DNA of 28,683 nt from Penium margaritaceum (GCA_023375785.1 SZWC01018807.1:21034-49716); one strand, 5' to 3'. Counted from the stretch's first letter, positions 1 to 10,508 are shown. Notes: generated from the letters alone by a model not told the origin. Program-made: numbers and translations.

Positions 1-61
<61 letters not shown>
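1..61. repeat. (CT)n-(CA)n compound microsatellite
   Basis: Uninterrupted CT dinucleotides run to about position 26 and switch directly to CA dinucleotides up to about 61. The tract starts at the window edge, so its true length is unknown. It holds no gene. Confidence 0.95.
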
Positions 62-85
62 CGGGGCGACCCAATTACAGTACAC

Positions 86-361
86 GTGTCGGACCTGGGG
101 GCGTGGGTCCCTTACCTTTGTCAGTTTTACATCCGACCTTTACAGCTCCTCCTCTTGGGCATGGAAAACCCCACCGTCTTGGAGAGTGCTCACCGGATGC
201 AGCGGGACGACCCCATGAGCCTAGCCCTCTTCAGCCTAGCCCTTGAACCGATCCTGGAGGTGGGCTCATGGATGCTGGTGGCGGCAGATGGCAGCCGACA
301 TGGTCACGTGGAGACCTTCCATGATCATGCGACTGACCGCTGGCCTCTGCACTTTCTCTAA
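86..361 (+). pseudogene. LINE-like reverse transcriptase fragment (palm motif region)
   Basis: The open frame contains SAHRMQRDDP followed by LFSLALEPIL. This resembles the region of non-LTR retrotransposon reverse transcriptases whose usual form is G-x-x-Q-G-D-P-L followed by L-F-x-L-A-L (RVT_1 fold). The preceding residues, with a Tyr-x-x-Pro spacing and a small hydrophobic patch, also fit that segment. The normally invariant QGD has become RDD, so the copy is degenerate, and the downstream YxDD catalytic box is not recognisable in any frame. Flanking sequence to about 1200 may be more of the same element but shows no clear motif. The call rests on recognising one motif by eye. A chance match is possible, and a profile search with RVT_1 would decide it. 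Confidence 0.45.
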
Positions 362-1572
362 TCATGCATGGTGGCCATGGTGGAGGCAGAGATGCTCCAG
401 GGGCTCCAGGTCCAGCCAAGGAAGTGCTTGTTGTGGCAGCGGTCGGGGGTGGAGGTGCCACAACCTCTCCTGGACCTGCCTTGGATGACTCAAGGGGTCC
501 AGCTACTGAGCTGCCTTGTTGGAGTTGAGTCTTTCTAGGGAGATTGGGGGTGTGATGGCTCAAGGGGCAGGTCTGTGGCCTTCAGCAACTTGGCCGTATG
601 GAGAACATCCAGGTGGCAATGATGTTCCTCCGCCTCTGCACCGTTCTTTGGGCAGACTTCTACGCGCGAGCGCTCCCACCAGAGCCCTGCTGATTGCAGG
701 TTCTCGACCAGTTCGACTCACAGGAGACGATCCTCTCACTCATCTAGCTCCACCCAACGGCTAAGGGGTCAAAGGACTAGGATCTTCAGTGGTTTGCGCA
801 ATGGAACCAGTAGTTGCCACTGAGTTTTGGAGGGCCCAGCCTTCTCAACGCCCGCGACCGAGCTCCACTCACCTCTGCCTGCGCCACGAGGTCCCTCTTG
901 CACGCTCTCGAGTCGGAGTTTGGATCCTTCCTCCCCACCGGCGGAGAGCGTGACTTATACTACCCACTCATCGGAAAAGTGGAGTGTGAGCTACCGCTGT
1001 CGATGTTCGGAGCCTTCCCTTCCATGGAGGCCTTGCGCCAGGGTGGGAAGTCATGGATATACAACCAGCTGAGCACGCTCTTCATCGCAAGCCGCCGGGA
1101 GCAGTGGGTGGGGGAGTTTGGGGCGGCAGCGTTGTGCCATTACGCATACGATAAGCCCGCTCCGTGCGGCACCAGCACGGGCTGTTGCCGTCGGGCTTAG
1201 AGCAGATGTTGGACCACAGCTACACAGGGGAGCTCCCTTTGGCTGCAAGCCACGCCGAGCGGAGTCATAGACAGTACCTTTCTCTCTACGGAAGACTTCC
1301 GCCTTGATGCCCAGCTCTGATTGGGCCTCCCCTTGAGCCACCTGTAACAGGTGGGGCTGGACGGGATGAAGCTGGCAGTAATGAGTAGCAAGAGAGGGAG
1401 GGGGAGCGGTGTGGCGCATCCACAATGCCATCCGATGGGCTTGCAGACATATGTCGGGTGCATCGTCTCACCGTCCATGTTGAGCCTGCACAGGTACTTC
1501 CGCTGTCCGACGGCCGTCGTTTCACAACCGTGGTAGCATCCTGGTTTCATATGCTCCTACATTCTGGAAAGT
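362..1572. other. Unassigned GC-rich stretch, possible LINE remnant
   Basis: The longest ATG-initiated plus-strand frame here is 128 codons (814-1200), with no motif I recognise. Its residues are ordinary mixed composition, including a Tyr-Tyr-Pro-Leu and a Trp-Ile-Tyr-Asn patch. No RNA gene or terminal repeat is visible. Its position next to the LINE-like motif suggests it could be the rest of the same decayed element, but nothing in the sequence proves it. Confidence 0.3.
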
Positions 1573-2030
1573 GTGTTGCCACTGCTGCTGGCGCGCAGTG
1601 GCTTTGCGCTTTGCCAAGAAATACCATGTAGTGCCAGGAAACTACGAAGTACTGATGCTCCTATTGTTGCTGTAGTAGTAGCCAAGAACACACTAGTGTG
1701 TGAGATTACAACATCTGCTATAGCCACAAGTGCACCAAAAGGTTCTTCTGAGGGAGCATCCATAAAAATGGCTTCAACATCCATGAAATCTGTCGCTGTG
1801 GGTGAATACTCAACTGATGCTGTTGCACATGCTTTTTCTTCTGCATCTCAGAGTGGTTCTGCAGCTCCATTACTATGGCGTAGAATGTTGTGGATGATGT
1901 AACTGTTATTCCTTCTGCAGTGACTCACAATGTCACTGTCAATTTGGAACTAATGTTGTGTGAGGTGAACATTGACACCAAGATGGCATTCGCAACAAGG
2001 AGTACTTCTGGTTAACTTTGGCAGCATTCC
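1573..2030 (+). pseudogene. Ala/Val/Ser/Thr-rich open stretch, origin unknown
   Basis: The plus strand has an open frame from 1573 to 1902 rich in Ala, Val, Ser and Thr. A second frame with the same flavour (start of motif VVDDVTVIPSAV) takes over near 1880 and runs to about 2012, as if one frameshift separates them. The composition resembles the stretches at 11686-11961 and 12372-12660 on the far side of element 1. It could be a decayed coding exon split by the insertion, or triplet-rich DNA with no coding history. No family was recognised. Confidence 0.25.
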
Positions 2031-2142
2031 ACCTCCAGCTCTTCCACAGGAATGTGTCATATGAGCTCTCAAATCAGAGCCTCCACATTGCCTGGGCATG
2101 TCTTCCAAATCCAGCCCAGCCCAGCCATATTTGTTCTTGCTG

Positions 2143-2314
2143 CAGTGTGTTGCATGATGTAATGTGGAGGCCCAGTCTCTGAACTGCTCTGGTACCATGA
2201 TGGAATGTGGAAGTGTAGTCTACTAAGTGCTCTAATACCATGGTGGAATGTGGAGTTGCAGTCTCTGAAGCGCTCTGCTATCATGATGGACTGACAAAAC
2301 CCTCTCAATGACAT
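2143..2314 (-). repeat. 43-bp tandem array with PBS-like motifs on minus strand
   Basis: The motifs GCTCTGGTACCA (2186), GCTCTAATACCA (2229) and GCTCTGCTATCA (2272) recur exactly 43 bp apart, each followed by ATG(A/G)TGGAATGTGG or a close variant. A weaker fourth copy starts near 2143. Read on the minus strand, each motif is close to TGGTATCAGAGC, the initiator methionine tRNA primer-binding site of plant copia elements, preceded by a CCACATTCCA stretch that would fit an LTR end. This looks like a multiplied LTR/PBS junction from a third, otherwise lost, element in reverse orientation. Confidence 0.6.
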
Positions 2315-2638
2315 TTTATATGCAAGAGGATGCTATTAGATAGACAACGTCATGATTAGATCTAATCGATAGCCAATACTAAGACAAATAAGATTACTCA
2401 TAGAGGGATGATCCCATCCTCCTCACTAGAAAAAACGTGTAGCGCATCCGGGCAAGCAAGACATCTGCTGAGATGGGGAAAGCAACAACTTCAAACAAAT
2501 GAAGAGCCAAATTGCTGAAGTAAAGGTGGCATGGGCTACTTGATTGCTCAAAGAACAAAGCAGAAGGAGAAATTGATGAAGCATGAAAAGTCCTGCGCAA
2601 CTGAGATGAAAAACCAGAATTCAATACCACCAAAAAGA
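2315..2638. other. AT-rich flank of element 1, no gene seen
   Basis: No recognisable coding motif or RNA gene is present. The last five bases before the LTR are AAAGA. The bases after the other LTR read GAAAA or AGCTG depending on where the LTR ends, so no exact target-site duplication survives. Confidence 0.5.
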
Positions 2639-3472
2639 TGTTGGTTTTTCTCTCACATCTCTCACTTGTACTCTGTTGTGTCCTCCCGGCTTTTGTACAT
2701 CGGCGTGCAGATGACTGATGGCGAGACGCGACGCTGATGGAGTATCATCCGGTGGAACCAACGCACGCCGAGGCCTACACGCAGTTCGCTCGAGCCTTCT
2801 CCCTCCTTCGTGCTCAGCTCCATCGGCAGACCTTCTCGGCGGTCGTGCCGCCGGCAGGCACTGTCGCTGCATATGCTACCTGCACACGTCCAACATCGTG
2901 TTTGACTGCACTGTTGCGTTCGCAGTGCCATGTCATGCCCTGGGTCCGAGTTTCATGATTTTCTGGCCCTACTGCTACTAGGGGTTAGTGTAGACGCTGG
3001 GGCAGCCATAACTCCTCACTGCTGTTTTTCTAGCTGATTCTAACCGCATGACTGCGTTTGCACCGTGCGTATTCTAGTATGGTCCAATTTTCAGGCAAAA
3101 CAGACGACGCCCGGGTTTGAGTCGTCGGCCGTTGGGCAGGGCTCACCGAGAAAACCTGCCTGCCTGAAAATAGAGCTATTTTCATATTGGTTGGTGAACA
3201 GAGTAAGAAGAGCTACAGAGCTAGGGGAGGCTAGTTCTTGGAGGGGTCTCCATTGTGTCTCATTCTTCACTCCTAATCAGTTACTTCCAATTTTCAGCTG
3301 CTTTCTAGCGCTAACACTGGCGCGCGCATTTCTGAGTAACAAACCCAGACCACCGAAACTTAGACTCTAGACCGGCTGACTAAGGGGGCAGCAGACTAAG
3401 CAACAAGCGTGGAGGCACGCACGTTGCATCAACAACGCTGCTGCCCCAACCTCCTGCCTAGTATTTCAAGCT
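2639..3472 (+). repeat. 5' LTR of element 1
   Basis: The LTR begins with TGTTGGTTTTTCTCTCAC and aligns along its whole length with 10509-11370. The right boundary is ambiguous by 4 bp. A conventional CA end falls at 3468, but AGCT (3469-3472) is also shared by the 3' LTR and by the related LTR near 26316. The LTR would carry the promoter and polyadenylation signals. I could not pick a convincing TATA box. Confidence 0.92.
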
Positions 3473-3485
3473 TGGTATCAGAGCC
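3473..3485 (+). other. Primer-binding site, initiator Met tRNA type
   Basis: TGGTATCAGAGCC lies directly behind the 5' LTR. It is the standard complement of the 3' end of plant initiator methionine tRNA, which primes minus-strand cDNA synthesis in copia elements. Confidence 0.95.
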
Positions 3486-5293
3486 ATAGCGTAGCAACAG
3501 CAGCAGGAGACTAGCGTACAAATGCCAGACAATGCCGATGGACCCCCATTCGCACCAGTGCAAGAGAAATGGTGTCAGATTTTTTCCGGCAGCATTGACC
3601 AGCCTGATGGCAGCGTCAAAATTTTCCCCACGGCCATTGCGCCAGGGGAAATGCTGCCCGATTTTTCCGACACCACTGACCCCCACGCGTGACGCGAGGA
3701 GGTGAGCGGCCAGCGACGTCACGCATCGCGACGTCGACGCACGATGACCAGGTGTAACCGTGCCACAAGCAGCAACAGAAGCACCAGCTTGTAGCAATGG
3801 CGAGTACTGGCAGCAGCAGCTCGCTGCAGCTGTGATTAGCAGAAGCAGCCAGCAGCAGCAGTAGCATACGGCAGCTTGCAGCAGCAGCAAACCGTAGCAA
3901 CTTGCAGTAAGAGTAGTGCGTAGCAGCAGCGAGCGGCAGTAGCAACCGGCTACAACAATAGCAACAGCGAACAGCAGCCAGTAGCACCCTGCAGCATCAA
4001 GCAGCAACAGCTCCAGCGGCTGCAAGCAGCAGCCTGCAACAGCAGTAGCTGCAGCTCGCAACAGTTGCAGTTGTAGTTGCAACTGCTCGCAGCCCACTAC
4101 CTGCTGCGAGCAGCGAGCTTGCTGCTCGCAACCCGCAGCAAGCAGCAGGCAACAAGTAGCGAGCTCGCTCCTTACTGCTCACGACTCGTAATGAGATCAC
4201 TATGAAAACCAAGCAAGAAGACAAAAAGGGGAAGAAAAAGCATCCGCCATCCCACAAGTGATTTTGTAGTTGTTGCTAGTGCTAGAACGGCAACTACAAC
4301 AGCCGCAACAGCACGCAGTAGCTTAGCAACAACAACAATAGCTGCTGCTGCAGCAACAATTGCAGCTGCAGTAGTAGCAACATCAGCAGCAATAAGACTA
4401 GGTACAGTAGCAGACCAGCAATAGTAGCAGCAGTAGCAGCAGCAGTAGAAGAATCAACAGCAACAACAGTAGCTACAGCAACAGCATCAGCCATCCTATA
4501 GCTGACACAGTAGCGGCTTCTGCAACAGCCACTACTGACGTTAGCAATATGTCAGCTGACGTCACTACTGACGTTACCAACAAAAACAAAGAAAACAACC
4601 ATGTAGATAATGCAGCAGCAGCTACTGAAGTCAACCATCCCAAGCTGACATCATTGTTGATGTCACTACTAACATCAACAGCACAAAGAGAAGAAAAAAA
4701 CATGGAAAAAAACAAAAGGTGGAACAAGGAGGGCCAACAAACAATCTGACTACTAGGCCCAGTGTGGAGGGTTCCTCCTTTGTTGGGGGGACCCCTAGCC
4801 CCCCTTTCGTGCAGCAGCTGTAGCAGTTGTAGCAGCAGTAGCCACAGGAGTAGCAGCAGCAGCCGCAGCAGCAGCACCAGCAGTAGCAAGACTAGTAGGA
4901 GCAGTAGCAGCAGGAGTAGCAGTAGGAACTGCAGCAGCAACAGCAGCAGCGTCAACACCATGTACGCTCTACCGTCGATAATTCTGACTCGACAGATCTG
5001 CTCATAGCTTTGCGCCAGCAATTCGCAATGCTGACATAACAGCTAGCAGCACTACAGTTGCCGCCATCGCCGCTGTAGTAGTCGTAGTAACAGCATCAGC
5101 AGCCGCTTCCATAGCAGCAACATCAACGGCCGTAGCAATAGCATTAGTAGTCGTTGCTGTAGCAACAACATCCGCCGCCGCAACAGCCGCACCACCGCCA
5201 GGAAGTACCGTTTGTTCCACCCGGATGCGCAAGCCTTGCGATCTCCTATGCCATGCAATACTTAGCAAATGACACACCCAACGCCAACAACAG
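3486..5293 (+). repeat. Element 1 leader: CAG/TAG/CAA triplet-rich tract
   Basis: About 1.8 kb between the PBS and the first gag homology. From about 3770 to 5200 it is dominated by AGC/CAG/TAG/CAA triplets with non-repeat islands, for example 4550-4790. The long minus-strand frames of Leu/Ala/Cys here are shadows of the triplet composition, not genes. TAG triplets are interspersed in nearly every CAG run, as expected if a purer CAG tract had lost cytosines to C to T change. Element 2 has a shorter CAG-rich leader in the equivalent place, which suggests this is a family trait. Confidence 0.75.
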
Positions 5294-6175
5294 ATGGTAA
5301 CGTCGATCCTAGGCCCCACTTTGGATGCCGGCTGCACGCCACAGGACTTCAAAACCCCCTCGCCGCCGGTTCAGACTGGTGACCTGTTCCAAAGCTGGGA
5401 GCTCAGCTTTCGGATCTGGGCATAAGACAAGAGCCTGTGGCCTTACTATGTCCTGCCCTTTGACTCCACCCAGGCCGACCAGGTCTATGACGCCGGTCGT
5501 GTCGTGCGTGCACTTGTCCTTGTGGCCCCTCCAGCCGCACGCCTCGCCCTTTAGCCCTTCCTCGGTGACCTCACCATTGGCGCCCTTCCTGGCCTGGCTG
5601 CATCCTGGCACGTACTCACGGACCCTCATCGCCTGTCCAGTGACGCTGAGGCCAGCCGCCTACTCCGTGAGTTCAACTCCTTCCGCATGGGGGAGACCGA
5701 GATGGTCATTTCCTATTGGCAGTGCGCAGATGACCTTTTGTGCCGTCTTGGAGACGCTGCGCCACCCCCTCTCTCCGTGATCCTAACCATCAAGCACGGC
5801 ACTACCAACCCCTTCTCCAACGTCTTCATTCACTAATCCCAGGATGTTCTTGCCGTGATGGCTGCCCAGGGTACCCTTCTGCCCTGGGTGTGCGAGCTCA
5901 TCCTCCACATCAATGAAGCTCCTCAGGAGTCACACATCCATCACACAGAGTCCCTTGCCTCTCCTACCGTCGCCTCTCCTGCCGTCGCCTCAGTGGTTGT
6001 CCGCGCCCCAATAGTAGCAGCATCTTCCGACGCCCCCTCGTCTGGCAAGAAGAAGAAGAAGGGCAAGAGGGGCAAAGGGCCTCAGTAGCAGACTAGTGGA
6101 TCAGGCAGCGCCAGCCTTGTCTGCCACAACTGTGGCCAGTCACGACACGGGTGGTGTACGTGTCCACTCTTGACT
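5294..6175 (+). pseudogene. gag: Element 1 gag (capsid-nucleocapsid), degenerate
   Basis: One frame runs from a possible ATG at 5294 through QDFKTPSPP, WELSFRIWA and LWPYY to a Lys-rich tail (KKKKKGKRGKGPQ) and a zinc knuckle at 6122-6163, CHNC-x4-H-x4-C (C-x2-C-x4-H-x4-C complete). Gag forms the virus-like particle, and the knuckle binds element RNA. The segments DF-x-TP-x-P, WE-x-x-F-x-x-WA and WPYY match the gag of element 2. In-frame stops include TAA at 5423, TAG in the 5550 area, TAA at 5835 and TAG at 6086. The start is chosen only because it is the first in-frame ATG before the homology, so the true start could lie in the leader. Confidence 0.8.
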
Positions 6176-6476
6176 GACGAGGTAGGCGTCATCGCCACCA
6201 TGCGTCGCCAGCGCAAGCGCCGCCTTGCCACCAGCGCCGCTTGTGACGGCCCCACCGAAGCCTCCTCCGTAGCCGTCAGCGCCCGCTCCTCCTTCCCGAA
6301 CGCCTTCCTTTCCCTTCCTGCAATCCGGAACCGTCACACCGCAGTCAGTCTACTCCGTCGGACCCTCCACCCACGAGCACCAGCTGGAGCAGTTCATCGC
6401 CTTCCAGCTCTACTTTCCTCACCCTCCTTCCCAGGGAAGTGCGAGTTGTGTAGTCGCTAGTTCCTCCCCACCCTTC

Positions 6477-6914
6477 ATGACAGAGTCGGTGCTACGATCA
6501 TGTCCTATATCTCCGTCCGTCCCGTCCTCTAACATGACGTGTCCTCCTGCTCCTCTTCGTGACGATGTCACCTGGCTAGATGACTGGCACTCTCATTTCG
6601 TACCTCCGTCCACTTCGTCGGTGTCGCTCGCTCATTGCCATGTGACTGTCAACAACCTGGCCAAACCGGTCCAAGATCCGTCAAAGACTTGGATAGTCGA
6701 CTCCGGGGCCATGCATCACATGACGGCCTTGAGCGAGGCCTTCAGTGCTCTTGGTCCCGTCACCGATGTCACCGGGGTTTGGATGGGCTCTGGTCAGGTA
6801 TTACCCGTTCGTGGTGTCGGCGTCGTTCGTTTCCGTGGTCCGACTGGTGATGTCTTCTCTTTCTCCCAGGCCTTGAGTTCAGCCTCCTGTGTGTCACGGC
6901 CCTTGATTGCATGA
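6477..6914 (+). pseudogene. pol: Element 1 aspartic protease domain
   Basis: The frame contains WIVDSGAMHHMT, with the catalytic D-S-G-A triad at 6699-6710. This is the copia protease signature (retropepsin-like), which cleaves the gag-pol polyprotein. It is followed by GSGQVLPV and VRFRG, as expected for the strand after the active site. The active-site triad is intact here, unlike element 2. The frame differs from gag upstream and shifts again near 6905, so the polyprotein is broken on both sides. Confidence 0.85.
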
Positions 6915-8030
6915 ACATGGACGTTCTACATTCGCGTGGTGTGGGCCCTGTGTCGTTTTGTCCGTCCGATCTTATCGTTTTGCATGCCACCGTCCGTGGA
7001 AACTTGTGGCACGTACCACGCCTGTCCGCTTCTACCTATGTCTCCTCCTCGTCGGCAGATACTGGCCACATGTTTATTACCAGCACCCTGTCTCTGCAGC
7101 ACACGCGTATCCTGCATCGCCGCCTCTGTCACACCCACTCTGTTGCTGTTGACAGCATGCTTCATACACAGCCGGCCACGGGCCTTGACTCACCCTCCTT
7201 TCCTCTGACATGTCCCACCGAGTGCATTGATTGCACTCAAGGCAAGATGCACTCTTCCACCTACAACTTCTCTGCCTCTCGAGCGTCCGCCCCGCTCGAA
7301 CTCGTTCACTCTGATGTCATGGGTCCCCACCCGACAGAGTCAGTCGGCGAGCACGGTTGTTACATCCTGACCCTTATGGATGACTATTGTTACTATCGTG
7401 GGTCTTTTGCCTTTGACAAAAGAGCGACATCGCTCCCACCATTTGGGAATGGCTTGTTTGTGCTCAATGCAAGTGTGGTCGTCCCCTCCGCCGCTTCTGC
7501 TTTGATCGTGGGGGTGAGGTTCTGGGGGAGACCACACTCTTCCTTGCGTCTCGTGGTGTCCATCATGAGACGTCAGCACCTTACACGTAAGCCCAAAATG
7601 GCGTCTCTCAGCAATGGAGCCACACCATGGCCGACGCCGTCCGCACCATGCGGGTCCAATACGGCATCTCTGATGGCTTCTACTTCAAGGCCATGACCTA
7701 CATGACATGGGTCTGGAACCGAATTCCCCACGGACCCATTCCTCGTCAGTCCACCCCATACCAGCACTGGGGTGGGGAACGCGCCAACCTGCGTCCGGCT
7801 CATTTTTGGGGTTGTGCACCCATCGTGAAGTTGCTTGTCCCGCACTAGGGTGGCAAGCTCGAGCCTCGTGGTTGCTTGTGCACCTTCCTTGACGTCTCAC
7901 GTCAGCCGAAGGCATGGCACTTCTGGGATCCCATCCGACACTGCATCGTTGAGTCCCGCGATACCCTCTTCTTTGAGGACCTGTGTCCCTAGAACCTTGC
8001 TTGCTCGGCGCGTTGATGTTCCTTCCGTTG
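6911..8030 (+). pseudogene. pol: Element 1 integrase (pre-integrase zinc finger and core)
   Basis: The frame starting at 6911 holds LHRRLCHTHS, then CIDCTQGKMH, giving the H-x-n-H...C-x2-C zinc-binding N-terminus. LVHSDVMGP follows (first catalytic Asp at 7313) and then LTLMDDY (second Asp). After a frame change near 7500, VSQQWSHTM aligns with VSEWWNRTM of element 2, which places a Gln (CAG at 7609) at the catalytic Glu. WNRIPH and TPYQHW (about 7715-7770) mark the C-terminal part, followed by a stop at 7846. Integrase inserts the cDNA into the genome. Two or more frameshifts and the Glu to Gln change make it inactive. Confidence 0.85.
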
Positions 8031-8132
8031 TGTGGGGGAGTGGTGCGTCCGTCCTCCGTCCAGCCGCGTCCGGGCGTTCCATCGTCAGCGCCCGCAGGTC
8101 CGTCTTTGCCAGTTACCCCATTTGTGTCCGAT

Positions 8133-8564
8133 AGCCCCTCAGAGCCAGCTGCCCTGTTTGTCTACGCCAGCCCCTCAAGGCCGACTGCCCCATCCGTGTC
8201 CGCCAGCGCCTTAGGGTCGGCTACCCTGTCTGTGTCCGCCAGCCCCTCAGGGCCGGCTGCCCCGTCCGTGTTCACCAGCCCCTCAGAGCCGGCTTCCCCG
8301 TCCGTGTGCGCCAGCCCCTCAGGGTTGGCAACCCCGTCTGTGTCCACTAGCCCATCAAGGCCGGCTACCCCGTCTGTGTCCGACAGCCCCTCATGGCCGG
8401 CTGCCTCATCCATGCCCAACAGCCCCTTGAGGCCGACTGCCCCGTCCGTGTCCGCCAGCCCCTCCGGGCCGGCTGCCCCGTCCGCGTCGGACAACCCCTT
8501 AGGGCCGACTGTCCCGTCTGTGTTTGCCAGCCCCTCAGGGCCGGCTACCCCGTCCGTATTGGTG
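8133..8564 (+). repeat. Twelve 36-bp repeats in the integrase-RT linker
   Basis: The AGCCCCTC-type unit start recurs at 8133, 8169, 8205, 8241, 8277, 8313, 8349, 8385, 8421, 8457, 8493 and 8529, exactly 36 bp apart with no indels. Each unit encodes 12 residues of the type SPSGPAAPSVSA. The array sits in the 7983-8807 frame between integrase and reverse transcriptase. It is probably a flexible, low-complexity linker. Element 2 has five units of the same period at the same place. Confidence 0.93.
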
Positions 8565-8843
8565 CGCTACACACGTGGTCCTGGTGGGAGCCTCAGACCC
8601 ACGCCGATAGTGAGCACTCAAGCCGCCTCCTCACATCCTCTCACTCCACGACCCCCTGTCAACCCACGAGGCTCCTCACCTCATGTCAGATCCACTCCCA
8701 CGGTCGTGAGTGGGGACCCCGACACCAAGGCACTCGGCTTGGCGACACTATCAGTCATCACCGATCTACATCCAGGGTCACCTTTGGGTTATGCCTTGCT
8801 CCATTAGGAGCACTGGTATGTTATTGCAGCCATACTCACGCGG

Positions 8844-9700
8844 GTGCCACCAGGGGCGCGGGACGCGCACGTCCTCACTGTCCGCCCCACAAAGCGACCA
8901 GAGGACCCAGCTACCCTATATGAGACTTGGGCGTCTTTTGAGGCCGCTTATTGGGAGGCTACATGCATTGGCGAGCTTGCCGCCATTCCGCAACATCACA
9001 TCTATGAGCTCGTTGACCTCCCCCCAGGTCCTAAGGCCATCTGCGCCAAGTGGGTTCTCCAGCAAAAGTGGAAGCCAGACGCGCCCTTAGACAAGTACAA
9101 GGCCCGTCTCAGAGCCAAGGGATTTGATCTGGTTCTTTGGATTGACTATGACCAGATCTTCGCCTTGGTCGGTCAGTTCTCTACCACTCGGGTGTTGTTC
9201 AGCCTGGTTGCTCTGCAGGGATGGGAACCGTATCAGGTGGATGTGAGCAATGCCTTCCTCCATAGTTCATTAGAGGGTGAGGAGCTCTACATGGTGTAGC
9301 CTCCAGGCTTCGACGACGGCTCCGGCAAGGTTGGGAAGCTGCGGAAGGCCCTCTATGGCTTGAAGTAGTCACCACGCTGCTGGAACCAGGAGATCAGTCC
9401 TATGCCTCTTAGCCGTGGCCTCCTTCGCAGCTCTGCCGACCCCACGCTATTCATCAGTCCGCGAGGTCAGACTCTCGTCGCTCTCCTAGTCTAAGTTGAT
9501 GACCTGCTCATTGCATCACCGAATGCTGGTGCCATACAGCAGGTCAAGGACCTGCTGCACGCTGCCTACCAGATGAAGGACCTCAGACCAGCACGAGTCT
9601 TTCTGGGCATGGAGCTTGAGCATAATTGCTCCGTGGGCATCCCGCATGTCCATCGGGCCTCCTACGTCCAGACCCTGTCCGGGCGCTTCTCTTAAGACCT
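8844..9700 (+). pseudogene. pol: Element 1 reverse transcriptase (RVT_2), degenerate
   Basis: The RVT_2 hallmarks occur in order: AICAKWVLQQKWKPD, LDKYKARLRAKGF, IDYDQIFALV, YQVDVSNAFLHSSL and GEELYMV, then a TAG at 9297. The same frame continues PPGFDDG and KALYGLK, then a TAG at 9366. The catalytic box reads stop-VDD at 9492-9503, because the Tyr codon of YVDD is TAA. It then continues LLIAS, MKDL and RVFLGMELE. The enzyme would copy element RNA into cDNA. All these stops lie in one frame from 8844, so this section decayed by nonsense changes more than by indels. Homology upstream (DLHPGSPLGY near 8765) may belong to the linker. Confidence 0.88.
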
Positions 9701-9899
9701 GCCCCTCATGCCAAGAGCATCCTCACTCATGTTGCCTGATGGCCAGGCGATGCTCAAAAGTTCTTATCTAGCCGTGGTGGGGTGGCGAGTAGACGTGACC
9801 ACGTACTTGCACGTCATCGGGTCACTGATGTTCCTAGCGATGAGGTCCTCACATAGTTCTCTCAGGAGCCGCGTCACCTCCACTTTGAGGCGGAGATCC

Positions 9900-10428
9900 G
9901 AGTGCTGTGCTATGTCGTTTCTACCCCACGGCGAGGACTCATCTTCCGTCGACAGCCGTCCATTGTGCCAATGGGATACATTGACAGTGACTGGGCCGGC
10001 AGTCCGGATGGTAGGAGTCGTACTTGCTGGATCTTTCTTGTTGGTGGAACGGCTTTATCCTGGGACAGCGGCAAACAAGGCTGCATTGCGGGCAGCACTA
10101 CTGACGATGAGTATGTGGCCCTTGGTTCCTACATGTGCAAGAGCGTGTGGGTGCACCGCTTCTTGTCCTAGTTGCGTTAGTCAGTCTCGTTCATCACGTC
10201 ACAGTGTGAAAACAGAGTGTTATGGCCATTGCTGACAATGAAGGCGTGCACCATACTCGCACAAAGTACATCAATGTCAAGTATCACTATGTGAGTTCGT
10301 TGTTGTATGACGGCAGCATCAGCATTGTGTGGGTTGGGACAGCACGGCAGTTGGCTGACTTCTTGACCAAGGCACTGAAGCTTGACTCGTTCAAGAAAGT
10401 TGTGATTGCAGTTAATATGTGTCCATGA
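9900..10428 (+). pseudogene. pol: Element 1 RNase H domain and pol C-terminus
   Basis: The frame from 9902 contains YIDSDWAGSPDGRSRT, then SWDSGKQGCIAGSTTDDEYVALG, the copia RNase H core in which the Asp of D-x-D-W-A-G and the Glu of the EYVALG segment are catalytic positions. It ends with KSVWVHRFLS and a stop. A different frame from 10222 gives AIADNEGVHHTRTKYINVKYH and LADFLTKAL, the conserved pol tail. RNase H removes the RNA strand during cDNA synthesis. At least one frameshift lies near 10200, and another separates this domain from RT. Confidence 0.87.
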
Positions 10429-10498
10429 GGTTCTCTCTCTCCCTGTCCTCTTTGGTGTCTGTGCTCTTTGCCCGTCCATGTGCACTACGCCTGTGAGT

Positions 10499-10508
10499 CG
10501 TGGGGGAG
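10499..10508 (+). other. Polypurine tract of element 1
   Basis: CGTGGGGGAG lies immediately before the 3' LTR start, TGTTGG. This is the normal position and composition for the primer of plus-strand cDNA synthesis. Element 2 has CATGGGGGAG in the same place. Confidence 0.85.

Noticed and set aside
3429-5021. Long minus-strand frames rich in Leu, Ala and Cys
   Set aside because: They are the reverse reading of CAG/TAG triplet DNA in the element 1 leader and lack any domain.
8162-8494. Minus-strand repetitive frame of 110 codons (Asp/Gly/Ala-rich)
   Set aside because: It is the shadow of the 36-bp repeat array, whose plus-strand frame lies between the pol domains.
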